Positions 42,737-53,787 of a stretch of 64,000 bases of DNA are shown one piece after another; positions within the stretch are counted from its first letter, which is position 1; every line of letters starts with the position of its first letter. The stretch lies in the IMG/VR virus record IMGVR_UViG_3300028772_000007, positions 61,283 through 125,282 of that record. One strand, given 5' to 3'. Under the pieces are notes generated by a model that worked only from the letters and a program-made list of their open reading frames with translations, was not told the DNA's origin and searched no databases. Made by a program: the position numbers and the translations under genes. Source of the DNA: a virus.

Positions 42737-43216
42737 CTATTTTTTATAGGAAATATATTTAGGATTACCATTCTTATCTTTTGTACATCTTAATGCTTGT
42801 TTTCTATTTAATCTATGTGAATCATAACTAACATGCACTCAATCAGGAGATTTTGTTGTTCCATATTCTCAAATTAATTGATCAAAATCAGTATGTTCAA
42901 GTAAATAAGTAAATAATACGTCATTACCTAATTCAGGGCATTCAATATCAGCAGCTGCACCATTATTTGCACAATGTTGTGAAGTTCCTGAACCTTTCAC
43001 TCTTTCATTTAATTTTGTAGATCTAAATATAGAATTTACTATGAATGGATGTCCTAATGCAACTCTAGATGGTTCTAACAAATTTGTAATTAATGATTTA
43101 ATTCTAACTCACTGTGAGATAGAAGGTTCATTATTAATTTTATACTTTTCAGCAGTAGGGGATGAAACAACTTCTTCTACTGTAAAATGTTCTGATAATT
43201 TTTCTTTTAAATCCAT
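42737..43216 (-). CDS. M15-type zinc D,D/L,D-peptidase (endolysin-like), 159 aa
   Basis: Read through TGA at 43109, 42869 and 42839; ends at TAG. Motifs of the M15/VanY-like family: SIFRSTKLNERVKGSGTSQH (substrate loop and first ligand His81), GAAADIE (Asp90) and PDWVHVSYD (His128). The Trp of DWVH is encoded by TGA. The His-to-Asp spacing is two residues longer than usual. It should cleave peptidoglycan stem peptides. It lies in the virion cargo block rather than with the lysozyme, so it may help wall penetration or act in lysis. Confidence 0.85.
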
Positions 43217-43217
43217 A

Positions 43218-43793
43218 TTATTCTTTTTTAGTTGGCGGTTCTACGAATTCCGCTTTGTTATTATCTTGTATTTCTAAAAATTTAAAAACTTTAAGTCCTA
43301 ATGCTTTATAATCTGAATCTTTTTTTGATAAATATGCTTTATTAGCCATTTTAATAAGAGTTTTAGTATTTGGTCTACTAAAAATTCTTTCTCCTCCATC
43401 TAATTCCATTTGAGTATCTCCTTTTTCATTTAATACTAACATTTTACTAATGGATTGTTTATCATCTGGAAATTCTAATTCATCTCCAATTTTAACTTCA
43501 GAATTTACATTTAATTCTAAAACAAATTTAACATCTTGACCTGTCATAGGAGTTTCAGAATTAGGTTCTCCTTTATGTATAGATGTAACTTCATAATCAT
43601 CATTAATAAAAATTATATCTAATGCTAAAGGAGTATCTTTCATTCAAAAACTAACTTCATCAGGTTCATCATATACAAATAACATTCCTTCATTATTTGG
43701 AAGATACCTAGTATGTTGTAATCCATTTTCTTTTTCTTCTTCTGTTTCTGCTATTTGAACATTATATTCTTGTTCTCCAATTTTAATTTTCAT
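43218..43793 (-). CDS. DUF192 domain protein, 191 aa
   Basis: Starts at ATG 43793 inside the upstream gene's last codons (11-base overlap) and reads TGA 43644-43646 as Trp. The DUF192 signature is clear: GLQHTRYLPNNEGMLFVYD, then VSFWMKDTPLALDIIFINDD with Trp50 (TGA) at the invariant position of FWMK. The family's biochemical role is unknown. The C-terminal ~70 residues form an extra beta/helix region ending KKE. Its presence among virion genes is unusual. No signal peptide, unlike many bacterial DUF192 proteins. Confidence 0.85.
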
Positions 43794-45147
43794 TTTCTGT
43801 TACTTTATCAATTAAACCAGTATTATCTTCTATATTCTCCATTAATTCTTTTGAAAGTAATTTACCAGCTTCTATTGCAGATTCTAGTGTATTATTTTTT
43901 TTAAGTTTTTCAAGTTGATTTGTTAATGATAAATGAAGAATAACTTCATCACGTTCAATTTCTGCATGTTGAATAACTTCACCACCTACTGCTAATACTT
44001 TAGGAGTTTTACCATCTTTTTCAAATTCTAAAACATCTCCTTTTTTAGCTATATTAATAACAGGAATACCTTTTTTAGTCATTTCATCATTAGTATCTTC
44101 TAGATTATTTATTCTAGCATGTAATGCACCACTTGGAATAACATTTACATCTCCACCTTTTTTATCTAATTCAATTACATCTAGTGCAGAACCATGTTGA
44201 CTGCTTTTAATATTTTTTGATTTATTTTTAAGTTCTTTAAGTTTTTCTAATTTAGAACCTCTTTTTGATAATAATACTTTTGATGGATCAAAATTATTTA
44301 AAACAGATTGATTATTAACTCCTGTATTTTGTATTGTTTGTGTTCTAGCTTGATCTTGAAATGCATTTGTTCTAAGATTAGTTGCTTTCTGTGCATTTTC
44401 ACTATTAATTCTAGCTGTTTCTTTTTGTTTACTTTTCACTAAATCTTTACCGCCAAATAATTTACTAAAGAAATTAGATACTCCACCAATTTCAGTTTTT
44501 TTAGATACATCACTTGCACCATAAGCAGAACTTGCTGCACTTTGTGCTAATGCTGAACTTGAACCTGCAACTTTCTTTTTAGTCAATGAATTTACTAATC
44601 CAACAGGAGTTAATGCCATTACATCACTACTTAATAATTGATCTCCCACATTACTAGCATCATTAATAGTTGTTGCCCCGCCAGTTATAGCAGAAAGACC
44701 TTTATTTGCAAATCCAGCAACTTTCATAGCCCCACCAATTACGGGATTAACTGTCATCATAGTATCAGATATTGCATCTGTTGCTGTATTTAAAGCATTT
44801 GTACCTTGATTATTATTAGCATTTGGCATAGATGCAGATAAGTCTCCAGCAAGATTTCCATATTTAGATACACTACTTAAAAATGAATTTTTATTACCAG
44901 CAAGACGAGTTTGTCTTGCTGTATCTTCTGTTAATGCAGAATTAATAGGTTTAATTTCTGGTAAAGATGTTTTAAATCCTGATAAATCTATTGATAATTT
45001 TTTAGGTTGTACAGCACTAATTAAACTTTTATAATTATTACCTAAGATACTTCCAATATTATCTTGTGCAGAATCCCAAACATTACTAGTTTGTTGGTTA
45101 TCTTTATATGGGGTTCCACCTCATTGATATTTTTTAATGTTATGCAT
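43783..45147 (-). CDS. Cargo/virion protein with KKYQxGG N-terminus, 454 aa
   Basis: ATG 45147 (MHNIKKYQWGGTPY, the Trp encoded by TGA 45121) to TAA 43783. Residues ~110-220 have hydrophobic Gly/Ala segments (NPVIGGAMKVAGFANKGLSAI). A C-terminal module around residues 330-430 (KKGGDVNVIPSGALHAR...KKGIPVI...VLAVGGEVIQHAEIERDEV) is a distinctive beta-rich domain that I associate with phages of this group. Probably a packaged protein at the head of the cargo block. Function unknown. Confidence 0.65.
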
Positions 45148-48100
45148 AACTTATTGTAAAATTTGTTTTAATTGCTTGTATAATAGTTAAATCTTTTCCT
45201 GTATATTTAACTCTAATTTTTACATATTTATCTCTAATTCTTAATTCTTTACCTACTGTATAGTTTAAAATGCCATTTTTTAAATAAGCATATTTAAAAG
45301 TTATTGGTCTAATTTCTACATCTCAGACATCTTCTTTATATTGCATATTACCTTTTACTCTGCCATATTTTTTCATATTATTAGCATTTTGTTGAGTATG
45401 AATTCTGTCTTCATTTAATAGATCATCTACTCTTAATTCTACATTTGCAGAATTAGCTTCTCATAAACCATTAGATTTTCTAATTCTATTTAAGTATGGT
45501 AATTTAGGAAATTTATATAGATCATATAAAGTATCTTCTTTTGAGAAAGGTCTAATAAAATTAGGATATATTTGTTCAATTTCTGATAAATTTAATCCTA
45601 GAATGTATTTATATGCCGTTGGTAAGTCAACAAAATGAGAATTTGTAGTTGAATAAGATTTTACTTGATTATTTATTCAGATAATTAAATCTTTAATTTC
45701 AAATCAATCATAACTTTCCCCAACAATTTCAAATTCAAATGATTCAGGTTCAACTTTATTACTAATTAATTTTAAATTATTAAAAATCTTTTGTGCAATT
45801 GGTATATCTGCTACTACAAATTCAAATTCAAATGGGTGTAATTCGCCATACCAATTTGTAGGCATTATTAATCCTTGATTATCATATATACCAGATTGAC
45901 CATGTTTTCAAATTTTATTATCAACAACTCCAGTAATTGGACTCATTAAACCATTGGTACTTTTTAAGATATTATTATTTGCATCTAATTTTAGATTATT
46001 CTTACTTGATTTTTTATCAAAAGTAAAAAATATATTATCAATATTAGCAGAATGACTTGGAGTTCATGAATAGAATGTAATAAATTTCTTAAGATTTTCA
46101 TTATAACATAAATTTCATTCTTTAATTCCATTATAAAATGTAAATAATATATCTCCTTTATTTTTATTATAATGAGTTTTTACATTTTTTAATCCCATTG
46201 TAGGAATTTTATCAGCTTCTTTTAAATTTATATTATCATTTAAAAATTTTTGAACTTTTAAATCAGATATAGTTTCTAATTGTATATTCCCATCTCCACC
46301 AGAAGTAGCACATCAGATTTTTTTAGCTACTGTATCTAAACCATAGATACCTGTTTTTGTTTTAATAATTGATTCTTGTCATGTACTTCCAAATAAATCA
46401 GATATAACTCTTGGATTTTCAGGTAATACATTTGAAGTATTAATATAAGCATTTCCACCTGCACCTTCTGCAGCTATAGCCCTTTCATTTACAGGTATTA
46501 ATAAACAACCATGTTCCATAGTACAAAATAAACTTCCATACCATTCTTTTAAATCTACTATAGATCCATATGTTTTAGTATAATCTTGATAATGCCCTCC
46601 TTCAAATACTCTATAACCATTTTTAAATGCATCTGTTACATGTATATCAGAATATAAAATTCTTGTATCAAATTTATTTTTAATAAATGGCACATCAGGT
46701 ATAATAAAGTTTTTACGTTCTGATAATGTTAAATTAGCAGCTCCGTTTATTACAGAAGAATCTGGTAATTTAAATGGACCTTCTGAAGACATTGGTTGTA
46801 ATGGGTAAAAACTACGTTTATGTCCAAATATAGCTTCTTCTGCAGTATTACTATAATCTATATCTCGCATAGATAAATTTATATTAGACATAACTTTAAA
46901 AGTAACTCATTGACCTAATTGAACACTATTTACATCTGCTCTATTTATTTTATCAGCACCTTTAATTTTATAGGAATCATCACCACCACCCAATAAAGAA
47001 CTTACACCAGATCCTTTATTTGCATAACTAGCATCTGAAGGTTCAATAGGTGTATCAGTTCCTTTTTGTTTATAACTAATTAAAACTCTATTAGCAGCTA
47101 AATTATCTGCAACACCATCTTGATAAACAGTATAATTCTTTTTTCAAGTATTTACATCTATTATTTTAGTATTTGTTGGTAAATCTGGATCAATAAAATT
47201 ACGATTCATTCTATGTGTAAAATTACAGACAAAACAATCACCTCTATATACATTTAAACCATTACTAATAAAAGTATCTCAAGAAAGTCTATCACTAACT
47301 GCAGAATATGGTTCAGATGAATCCATTCTTACTTTAAACATATTTAATTTATAGTCATCAGAATTACTAAAATCTATAGGTCTTACATTAAATATAACCC
47401 CTACATTGAAAATAGTCCCAAATTCTAATGATCCATTAGATAATCCAACATATGATCCATACATTCCTCTAATTAAATTAGAACTTGTTGTCAATGGATC
47501 ATTTACTTTTGCAGCAGTTTCATTTAAATCACTTGGATCATCTTTAGTAGTTCATTGATTAGTTAAATCATTTGTTAATCAAGCTTCCTCTGCTTCTCCT
47601 GATTTTGCTGAAAAATAATCAGTACCATTTGTAGTTAATTTTAAACCATCTTTAACCATAGTTAATAATGATGATCTTATATTATCATTTGATAAAGTTA
47701 CATTTCTATCTATTATAAAATTATTATTTACTTGTGTTAGTAATTCACTCTGTTCAAAAGCACTTGTTAATTTATATTCAGAAGATGTAAATAATTGACT
47801 AAATAATGATTCTCTTATTTCAGCTTCAGGAACTATAGCTGCTTTATTTGAAATATTAGTAGTTGTTAATTGTGTTGTCCCTAGTAATAATTTTGGGGTA
47901 AGAAATGATTGAGTAATACCTTTTCCATCTATTCTTAATACTGGAATATTTCCATAATCTTTTTCTGTTTTACTAATATTTAATCCTTGCGCATATATAG
48001 TAGGAATACGTTCTTGTCTAACAATAAAAAATCCTTTAGTATATTTTTTTAATTCTGTTATAGTTTCAGAAGATATATTAAAACTTAATCCAATTGGTTT

Positions 48101-49387
48101 TACACCATCAGAAAATATCACTTGTTCTTTATTTAATTTAATAACTCCTTTTGAATTTTCAAAAGTATTTAATTTATTTACTAAATAATTTGATTCATCC
48201 ACATTTATATAATTACGTATTAATTTAGTTTCATCTGTAAATACAGAATAATTTTGATAATTATAATTAGTAAAATCTAAACCTCTAGTATTAAAAACTG
48301 GTGATAATGTATAATCATTTAATAAATATACAATACCTAATCTATAATATTCTTCAGGTCATAATCCTAAATTGTAATAAATATTTTTTGTATTATAATA
48401 TTCAAATAATTTTTGTCCTGATTTATCATTATAACTACCATCTAAATTACCAATAGATTCTTTATTAGCTAATTTAGGTATAAATTGTAAACTTAAATCT
48501 TCTAGTTCTTGATAAGGTATTTCAGGTTTAAATATATTTCCAAAAAATAACATATTCTGACATTGAGCTTGTGCTTTAACAGAATTTGCAATTTCATATA
48601 AAGGATTTATATCAGTTAATGATATATCTATAACATTTTCAAATCCACTTATTAGTATTTCAGCGATATTACCATTAATTACATATTTATTATCAATTAA
48701 ATGTGCTGTTGTTACATCTTGTTGACTACTATCAGATGTTGTTCTTGTATAATACACTTTAATAAAATCAAAAGAAGTATCTAAATTAGTAAGTTTAAAT
48801 TTAATTGCTTTTTTAGAATCTTCATTTTGCATTCCCATTCGTATAGAGAATGGATCATTAAGATTACCAATATGACAAGTTACTAGACCAGATTCTGATA
48901 TAAAATCAGTTTCATTTCCATCATTATCAGTAAATTTAAAATAAAAATGATAACCACCACATTTCATTTTACCATTAATAGTTAAACCTTCAAATTCTAA
49001 TGAAGGAATTTGATTAATAGTTTTATATAATCTAGTATCAAGATCTAATTGCAAATCTTCATATAAATTAGTATCTTTATTACCTTTATGATCTATAATT
49101 GTATATGTATTATTTTCTTGAACTGAAAATCTAGAATTAATTAATTTAGGTTTTATCTTATCATTATTTATTATTAAATTAACACTCCCATCAAAAGAAG
49201 GTTGAATTTCTATATTAATAGGTGAATTTAAATCTAAATCTAAATTTGAAGTTGTAAAGTTATTTATAACTCCATCATTAGTTAATAAATTTCTTAAAGG
49301 ATTATAAACATTTGATAATGTACCTTCTTTTGGAATATAAGATAAATATAGTTGTTTTTCTATAGATAAATTTGGTAGATTTTTCAT
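45140..49387 (-). CDS. Large tail structural protein, 1415 aa
   Basis: Assembled across about 15 in-frame TGA codons, including 48359, 47579, 47552, 47279, 47144, 46907, 46379 and 46313, all preserving frame to TAA 45140. It is the most TGA-dense gene in the window. The product is beta-rich with alternating Asn/Ile/Thr segments, as expected of a tail, muzzle or fibre-base protein. The ATG follows the upstream stop by 2 bases, and the two proteins resemble one another in style (MKNLPNLSIEKQLYLSYIP...). Placed in the tail module between connector genes and cargo genes; the exact component is not identifiable. Confidence 0.65.
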
Positions 49388-49389
49388 AA

Positions 49390-51330
49390 TTAAACTATAT
49401 TTAGAGTTCTCACTGTTATTAAATCAGATTCATGTGGTGTTAATACAGCAATATTATTATCATTTATTGTAAAAGTCCCTATTTGTTCATAGTTACTTAT
49501 ATCACCTGTATAATTAATATATTTATAAATAGCTTGTTTTAACCCACTATTTATGATAGATACATTATTTTTATCTAATTTTATAACTAGGTTATTTAAG
49601 TAACCAAAACTTCCAATTAATGGATGTATTTTATAACCAGATGTATTACCATAAGTTAAATTTATAGGAGTTGATAGAGTCATTTCTGATGTTACATTTG
49701 TAGAATCAATATCATCATAGTTTACATCTATTTGTAGAACATAACTATTATCTTTTTTTCCATCATCCTGAAATGCAAAGGAGGTTCCGAAATTATAATA
49801 ATTAGCATTATGAACTCCTGTAAATGTGTTCATTGCTAAAATTAAACGTGCATCATTATTTATAAATAAAGAATAAGTTACACTCCCAGTAAAATCACCT
49901 GAATCGGGTGCTATCATATTTAATGCTAAATTAGGAATTGTAATAGTTTTTTCAATATTAGATATTGTTGTTATTGTAAATGCATCTGTTACTAAACTAA
50001 TTGTAGATCCAGTACTATTAACTACAGATGGGTGTGTTAAATTATATAAAAATAAATATGTACTAAGTTTGGTATCATCAATTAGTTCAGCATAACTAGG
50101 ATCAGGTACAGTTATAAGAGCTAAATAAGGTTTTAATCCCCAAGTTAATGCATCTTTTGATAAATCTATTCTATCACTTATTATAAATTTTGTAAATTCA
50201 TAATCATAATAAGAATTAGATGGTATTATTGTATATTCCATAGTTTTATTCTTATTTGGAATAGCTATTTCAAATTTTCTTGGAATTACATTATTAATAT
50301 CAGATACAATATTAGTTGCAACAATTGAATTACTATCAGTAAGTAATCGATGTCCTATAGTTGTTGTTGTATTTTCTATTATAAAAGGATTAGATACATT
50401 AGATGAATCTAAGGCTCCAGTTATATTATCATATATATGATAAATCATACTAATTTTATTACATTTAAATAAACTAGGATGTTCTATATAAAATCCATCA
50501 AAATTTACTGTATAACTTTGATCTACATTTACATATTTTAAAATTGGAAAATAATTTCCATTATTGTCTGATTTAATATGAAATTTATCAATACTTTCTA
50601 AATCAAATCTAATACCTAATATTCCAGATTTAATATTTTTATACCTTTGAGTTAAATTTGCTGTAATATATTCTTGAAATGTATTAGATATAGGTTTTGA
50701 TAAAAACCAGAAATTATCTGTAGATTTATTATCATAGTATTTTTGAATTGAAACTTTATCAGTTATATCTATTTCACCTGAAGCAGTAATACTTATAAGT
50801 TTTGGAATGTAGTAATTTCTATTACCAATTAAATTACTTATTAATGGTTTTTCAGTTGTTTCATCTAAATTTAATATAACCATAAAAGGTTCTCCAACAG
50901 AAAGTTCATGATCTGATAGATAAATAGTTTTTCCAGTATTATTAATATCTGTACTAGGTATAAATTCTCCTGGAATAATTACTTGTTTTGTAATTATATT
51001 TGATGGATCTGGTGTAGTTGGTATTATAGTTGCATCCAAATAATTTGGACTAGGAAAACTACCAATTTCAGTTTTACCTTGTGAAGGACTATATGATACT
51101 ATATAAACAATACCTCCAGATTCTTTAACACCTAATGGGATAAATCCATTTGATAATTTAGCATCACCAATTGTAGTATTGCCCATATCATTTTGTAATA
51201 TAAGTTCATTACCATTCATTGTTAAAAGTGATCCATTAAGACAATCTGTGAGTACTGTTTTAGGTGTAGTTATTGGATTTAAGTCACTGATAAGTCCACC
51301 AGTGAAACTTGAGATTGTTTCTTGTCCCAT
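49390..51330 (-). CDS. Conserved crAss-like tail/stabilisation protein, 646 aa
   Basis: Begins MGQETISSFTGGLISDLNP, followed by TTPKTVLTDCLNGSLLTMNG, NDMGNTTI and GGIVYIVSYSPSQGKTEIGS. This is an N-terminal pattern I associate with a conserved tail-module protein of crAss-like phages (from memory). It is beta-rich throughout, with no enzyme motif. All Trp codons are TGG. The start overlaps the previous gene by 52 bases. Likely part of the tail tube, muzzle or hub. Confidence 0.7.
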   Translation of the reverse strand: MGQETISSFTGGLISDLNPITTPKTVLTDCLNGSLLTMNGNELILQNDMGNTTIGDAKLSNGFIPLGVKESGGIVYIVSYSPSQGKTEIGSFPSPNYLDATIIPTTPDPSNIITKQVIIPGEFIPSTDINNTGKTIYLSDHELSVGEPFMVILNLDETTEKPLISNLIGNRNYYIPKLISITASGEIDITDKVSIQKYYDNKSTDNFWFLSKPISNTFQEYITANLTQRYKNIKSGILGIRFDLESIDKFHIKSDNNGNYFPILKYVNVDQSYTVNFDGFYIEHPSLFKCNKISMIYHIYDNITGALDSSNVSNPFIIENTTTTIGHRLLTDSNSIVATNIVSDINNVIPRKFEIAIPNKNKTMEYTIIPSNSYYDYEFTKFIISDRIDLSKDALTWGLKPYLALITVPDPSYAELIDDTKLSTYLFLYNLTHPSVVNSTGSTISLVTDAFTITTISNIEKTITIPNLALNMIAPDSGDFTGSVTYSLFINNDARLILAMNTFTGVHNANYYNFGTSFAFQDDGKKDNSYVLQIDVNYDDIDSTNVTSEMTLSTPINLTYGNTSGYKIHPLIGSFGYLNNLVIKLDKNNVSIINSGLKQAIYKYINYTGDISNYEQIGTFTINDNNIAVLTPHESDLITVRTLNIV

Positions 51331-51857
51331 ATTTTTATTTCGTTTATCCCAATATACTCTAATTCTTTAGTTATAAAATTATTAATTATAAATTTATAAC
51401 CACAATCTATTGGGTATTTAATTTTAAATACATGCTTTATTGCATGATCATGTTCTATTTCTTTAAAAACTTTATAGAAAAATGTTCTACCAATTTTTAT
51501 ATTTTTTATCTTTTTATTCAATAATTGTTTATTAATATCCTGATATTTTTCCTCATTAACCCCAAAATAGTAATAACCATCTCATTCAATCTTCTTTAAT
51601 CTATATAACATCCTTTCCTTCATTCTTCATTTGAAAAGTCCTCTATTATAATGTTTTAAAGGGCAATATCCTAATTGCCCAGTAAACATAGTATATTTTG
51701 TTGTCATATCATCTTTAATTAGAACATCACAACCCATTTTATTTACAAAGTGATACATTCTAAATCCAAATGTAATGATCTTTTTAATTTCTTTCTCTGT
51801 TAACTGTGGAAATTGATTATGAACTATTTGTATATAATCTTCAATTGTTTTTACCAT
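51279..51857 (-). CDS. Tail-module protein, unknown, 192 aa
   Basis: Read through TGA 51627 (FKWRMKER) and 51582 (KIEWDGYYYFG) to TAA 51279. The basic alpha/beta protein starts MVKTIEDYIQIVHNQFPQL at a TAATG overlap. Without recoding it would be cut to 76 aa. No family recognised beyond its constant place between tail genes. Confidence 0.65.
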
Positions 51858-52282
51858 TAGTTATAGTTTTTTCCATTATTTGTGTGCTCAGTTATTCTAT
51901 TTTTTAAAACCTTACTAACTTTAATAGGTTTTAATTTTCAATAACCAGTACGTTTTGCTCTATAGACAAGTTGATTTCCTGTAAAATGAGATGTAGTTAA
52001 ATTTATATCTTCAAATGCTCCATTTTGTCTAGCCTTTTTAAAATCATCTCCTGTAATACTTGTCATTTCAATATATGCTTCAGTATTAACTGGTAATTGA
52101 AAAATAACATTATTATCTATAATATCATTAAGAATTTGCAACATACAATATGTAAATATCTTACCACAGACTTTTTTCTTACTTTTATCTCATAATTGAG
52201 ATTGTGGAGTAGTTATATTTTCTAATTTAAAAGTAGTATATAATTCTTTAGGAGATATTCCATATCCTGTTGCATAATTCAT
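51857..52282 (-). CDS. Tail/connector-module protein, unknown, 141 aa
   Basis: ATG 52282 (MNYATGYGISPKELY) to TAA 51857, through TGA 52190 (SQLWDKSK) and 51938 (TGYWKLKP). Mixed alpha/beta, moderately basic C-terminus. Its stop overlaps the next start. Position suggests a small head-tail joining or ring protein. Confidence 0.65.
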
Positions 52283-52334
52283 AATTTTTTATTCTTTAAT
52301 TAAAGTTCAATATAATTTTCATCATTTAATACTA

Positions 52335-53042
52335 CTACTGAATTGGTTTGAAACTTTTTCCGTACATTTTTCTATTCCAAGATGTATTAGCATCTAAAAT
52401 TTCATTCATTTCATTTTGTGAAATAGTCATTGGAACTCTTGCAGCACTACAAGCTTTATCCCATAACTGTTTATCAAGCATAGCCATTTGTTGAGTAGCT
52501 TGATCATGAGTTTGTCTAGCCTTTTTAAAACCATCAGTATATACAATATATAAAGCAATTGCATCTACTTCTTTAATATTTAAATAAGGTAATCCATCTT
52601 CATCTGCATAAGTTCCTTTATATAATATATTAACTACATTATATGGTTCTGTGAATGTTAAAGTATTTCCAACTTGTCTATATTTTAAAAATTTTCCTGA
52701 TATATAAAGATCATTTGTTCCATATTTTTCAAATTCAATATGATTTTCTGTAGGCATACTTAATATTCCTGGAAAATTTTGAGTTGGACTAGTTTTTTGA
52801 TAATCTTCATAATTAGCAGTAACTGTTTCTATAGAATCTACATTACAAGGTAATTCAATAGATCATCCTCCAATTGTATTAGGTTCTGGTTTTAATTGAA
52901 TACTGTATATTCTAGATTGCCTATTTCCTATTTTATTTCAAGCCACCATACCTAGTGTCTCAAATAAATCTTCATTTATTTCGACTCCATATACATCATA
53001 TAAATGTGAATATGCAGTATAAAAGTTTAGTGTATTATCCAT
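52335..53042 (-). CDS. Head-tail connector/tail ring protein, 235 aa
   Basis: ATG 53042 lies 1 base after the previous stop. TGA at 52938 (MVAWNKIG) and 52863 (IGGWSIEL) are read as Trp. The protein has helical C-terminal repeats (KKARQTHDQATQQMAMLDK) and a beta-rich centre, the general layout of tail tubular or ring proteins. The assignment is from position in the module only. Confidence 0.6.
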
Positions 53043-53043
53043 T

Positions 53044-53712
53044 TTAATGTGCTACTTGAGTATTCGGTTGAGGTTGAGCTACCATTTGTCGGTAGTAGTA
53101 TAATTTTTCTTGCGTAAGTCTTTTTCTTACTTCTTTATTTATAAATGTCATATTATCAGAATCTTCTGTACAACATGAATATTGTTCTACTTGCCTAGGA
53201 TCTTTAAAAATACCTATAATAGTTAATTGTTTTAATAAAGGAGCATTAAAAATTCAACAATCATATAAATTATTTTTATTTGGAGTAGTTTCAATATAAA
53301 CATAAGGTTTATCCGCACCTCTAAATTTGGTTTTATGATATTTAAACATTCTATTAGTATAAGCCTTAAAATGTATCATTTTATCTGTACTTCCTAAAAA
53401 TCCAATTGCTTGTTCTCCAAAATCATTAACTAATTGTGGTATTTCAAAATGAGAGATAGGTTTGCTGTGATTATTGATTGCAATACAGCATTTATCTAAA
53501 CTCATACAATCGACTTGTATGCAATTTATTGAATCCATTAAATCTCTAATAGGTAAAAGATTTTTAGTAGAATATTCTTTTATAACTTGTAAACGTGTAT
53601 CTACTACATCATCTTCTAATTGATCCATAGATATTGCAGGAGTAGATCTTAAACCTTCTAATCCACCTACTACATCATTTCAGATTGCAGATGCTTGTTT
53701 TTGTATAATCAT
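53044..53712 (-). CDS. Head-tail connector-type structural protein, 222 aa
   Basis: ATG 53712 (MIIQKQASAIWNDVVGGLEG, Trp from TGA 53680) through TGA 53254 (YDCWIFNAP) to TAA 53044. It contains CIQVDCMSLDKCC, a cluster of cysteines that might bind metal or form a structural core. It follows a terminator, so it needs its own promoter or read-through. Known crAss phages have a conserved ring/adaptor protein with the SAIWNDV opening (from memory). Confidence 0.65.
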
Positions 53713-53721
53713 AGTTTAATT

Positions 53722-53764
53722 TAAATAAAAAATTGCGAACAGGAAGTTCCCTGCCCGCAATTTA
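53722..53764 (-). terminator. Rho-independent terminator after the Ig-like structural gene
   Basis: On the - strand AAATTGCGGGCAGG pairs with CCTGTTCGCAATTT (one mismatch) around a short loop, followed by a T-run. It ends the transcript of the 369-aa protein and may lower expression of the downstream tail genes. Confidence 0.85.
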
Positions 53765-53787
53765 GTGGTGATTAGAAAATGTTAATA

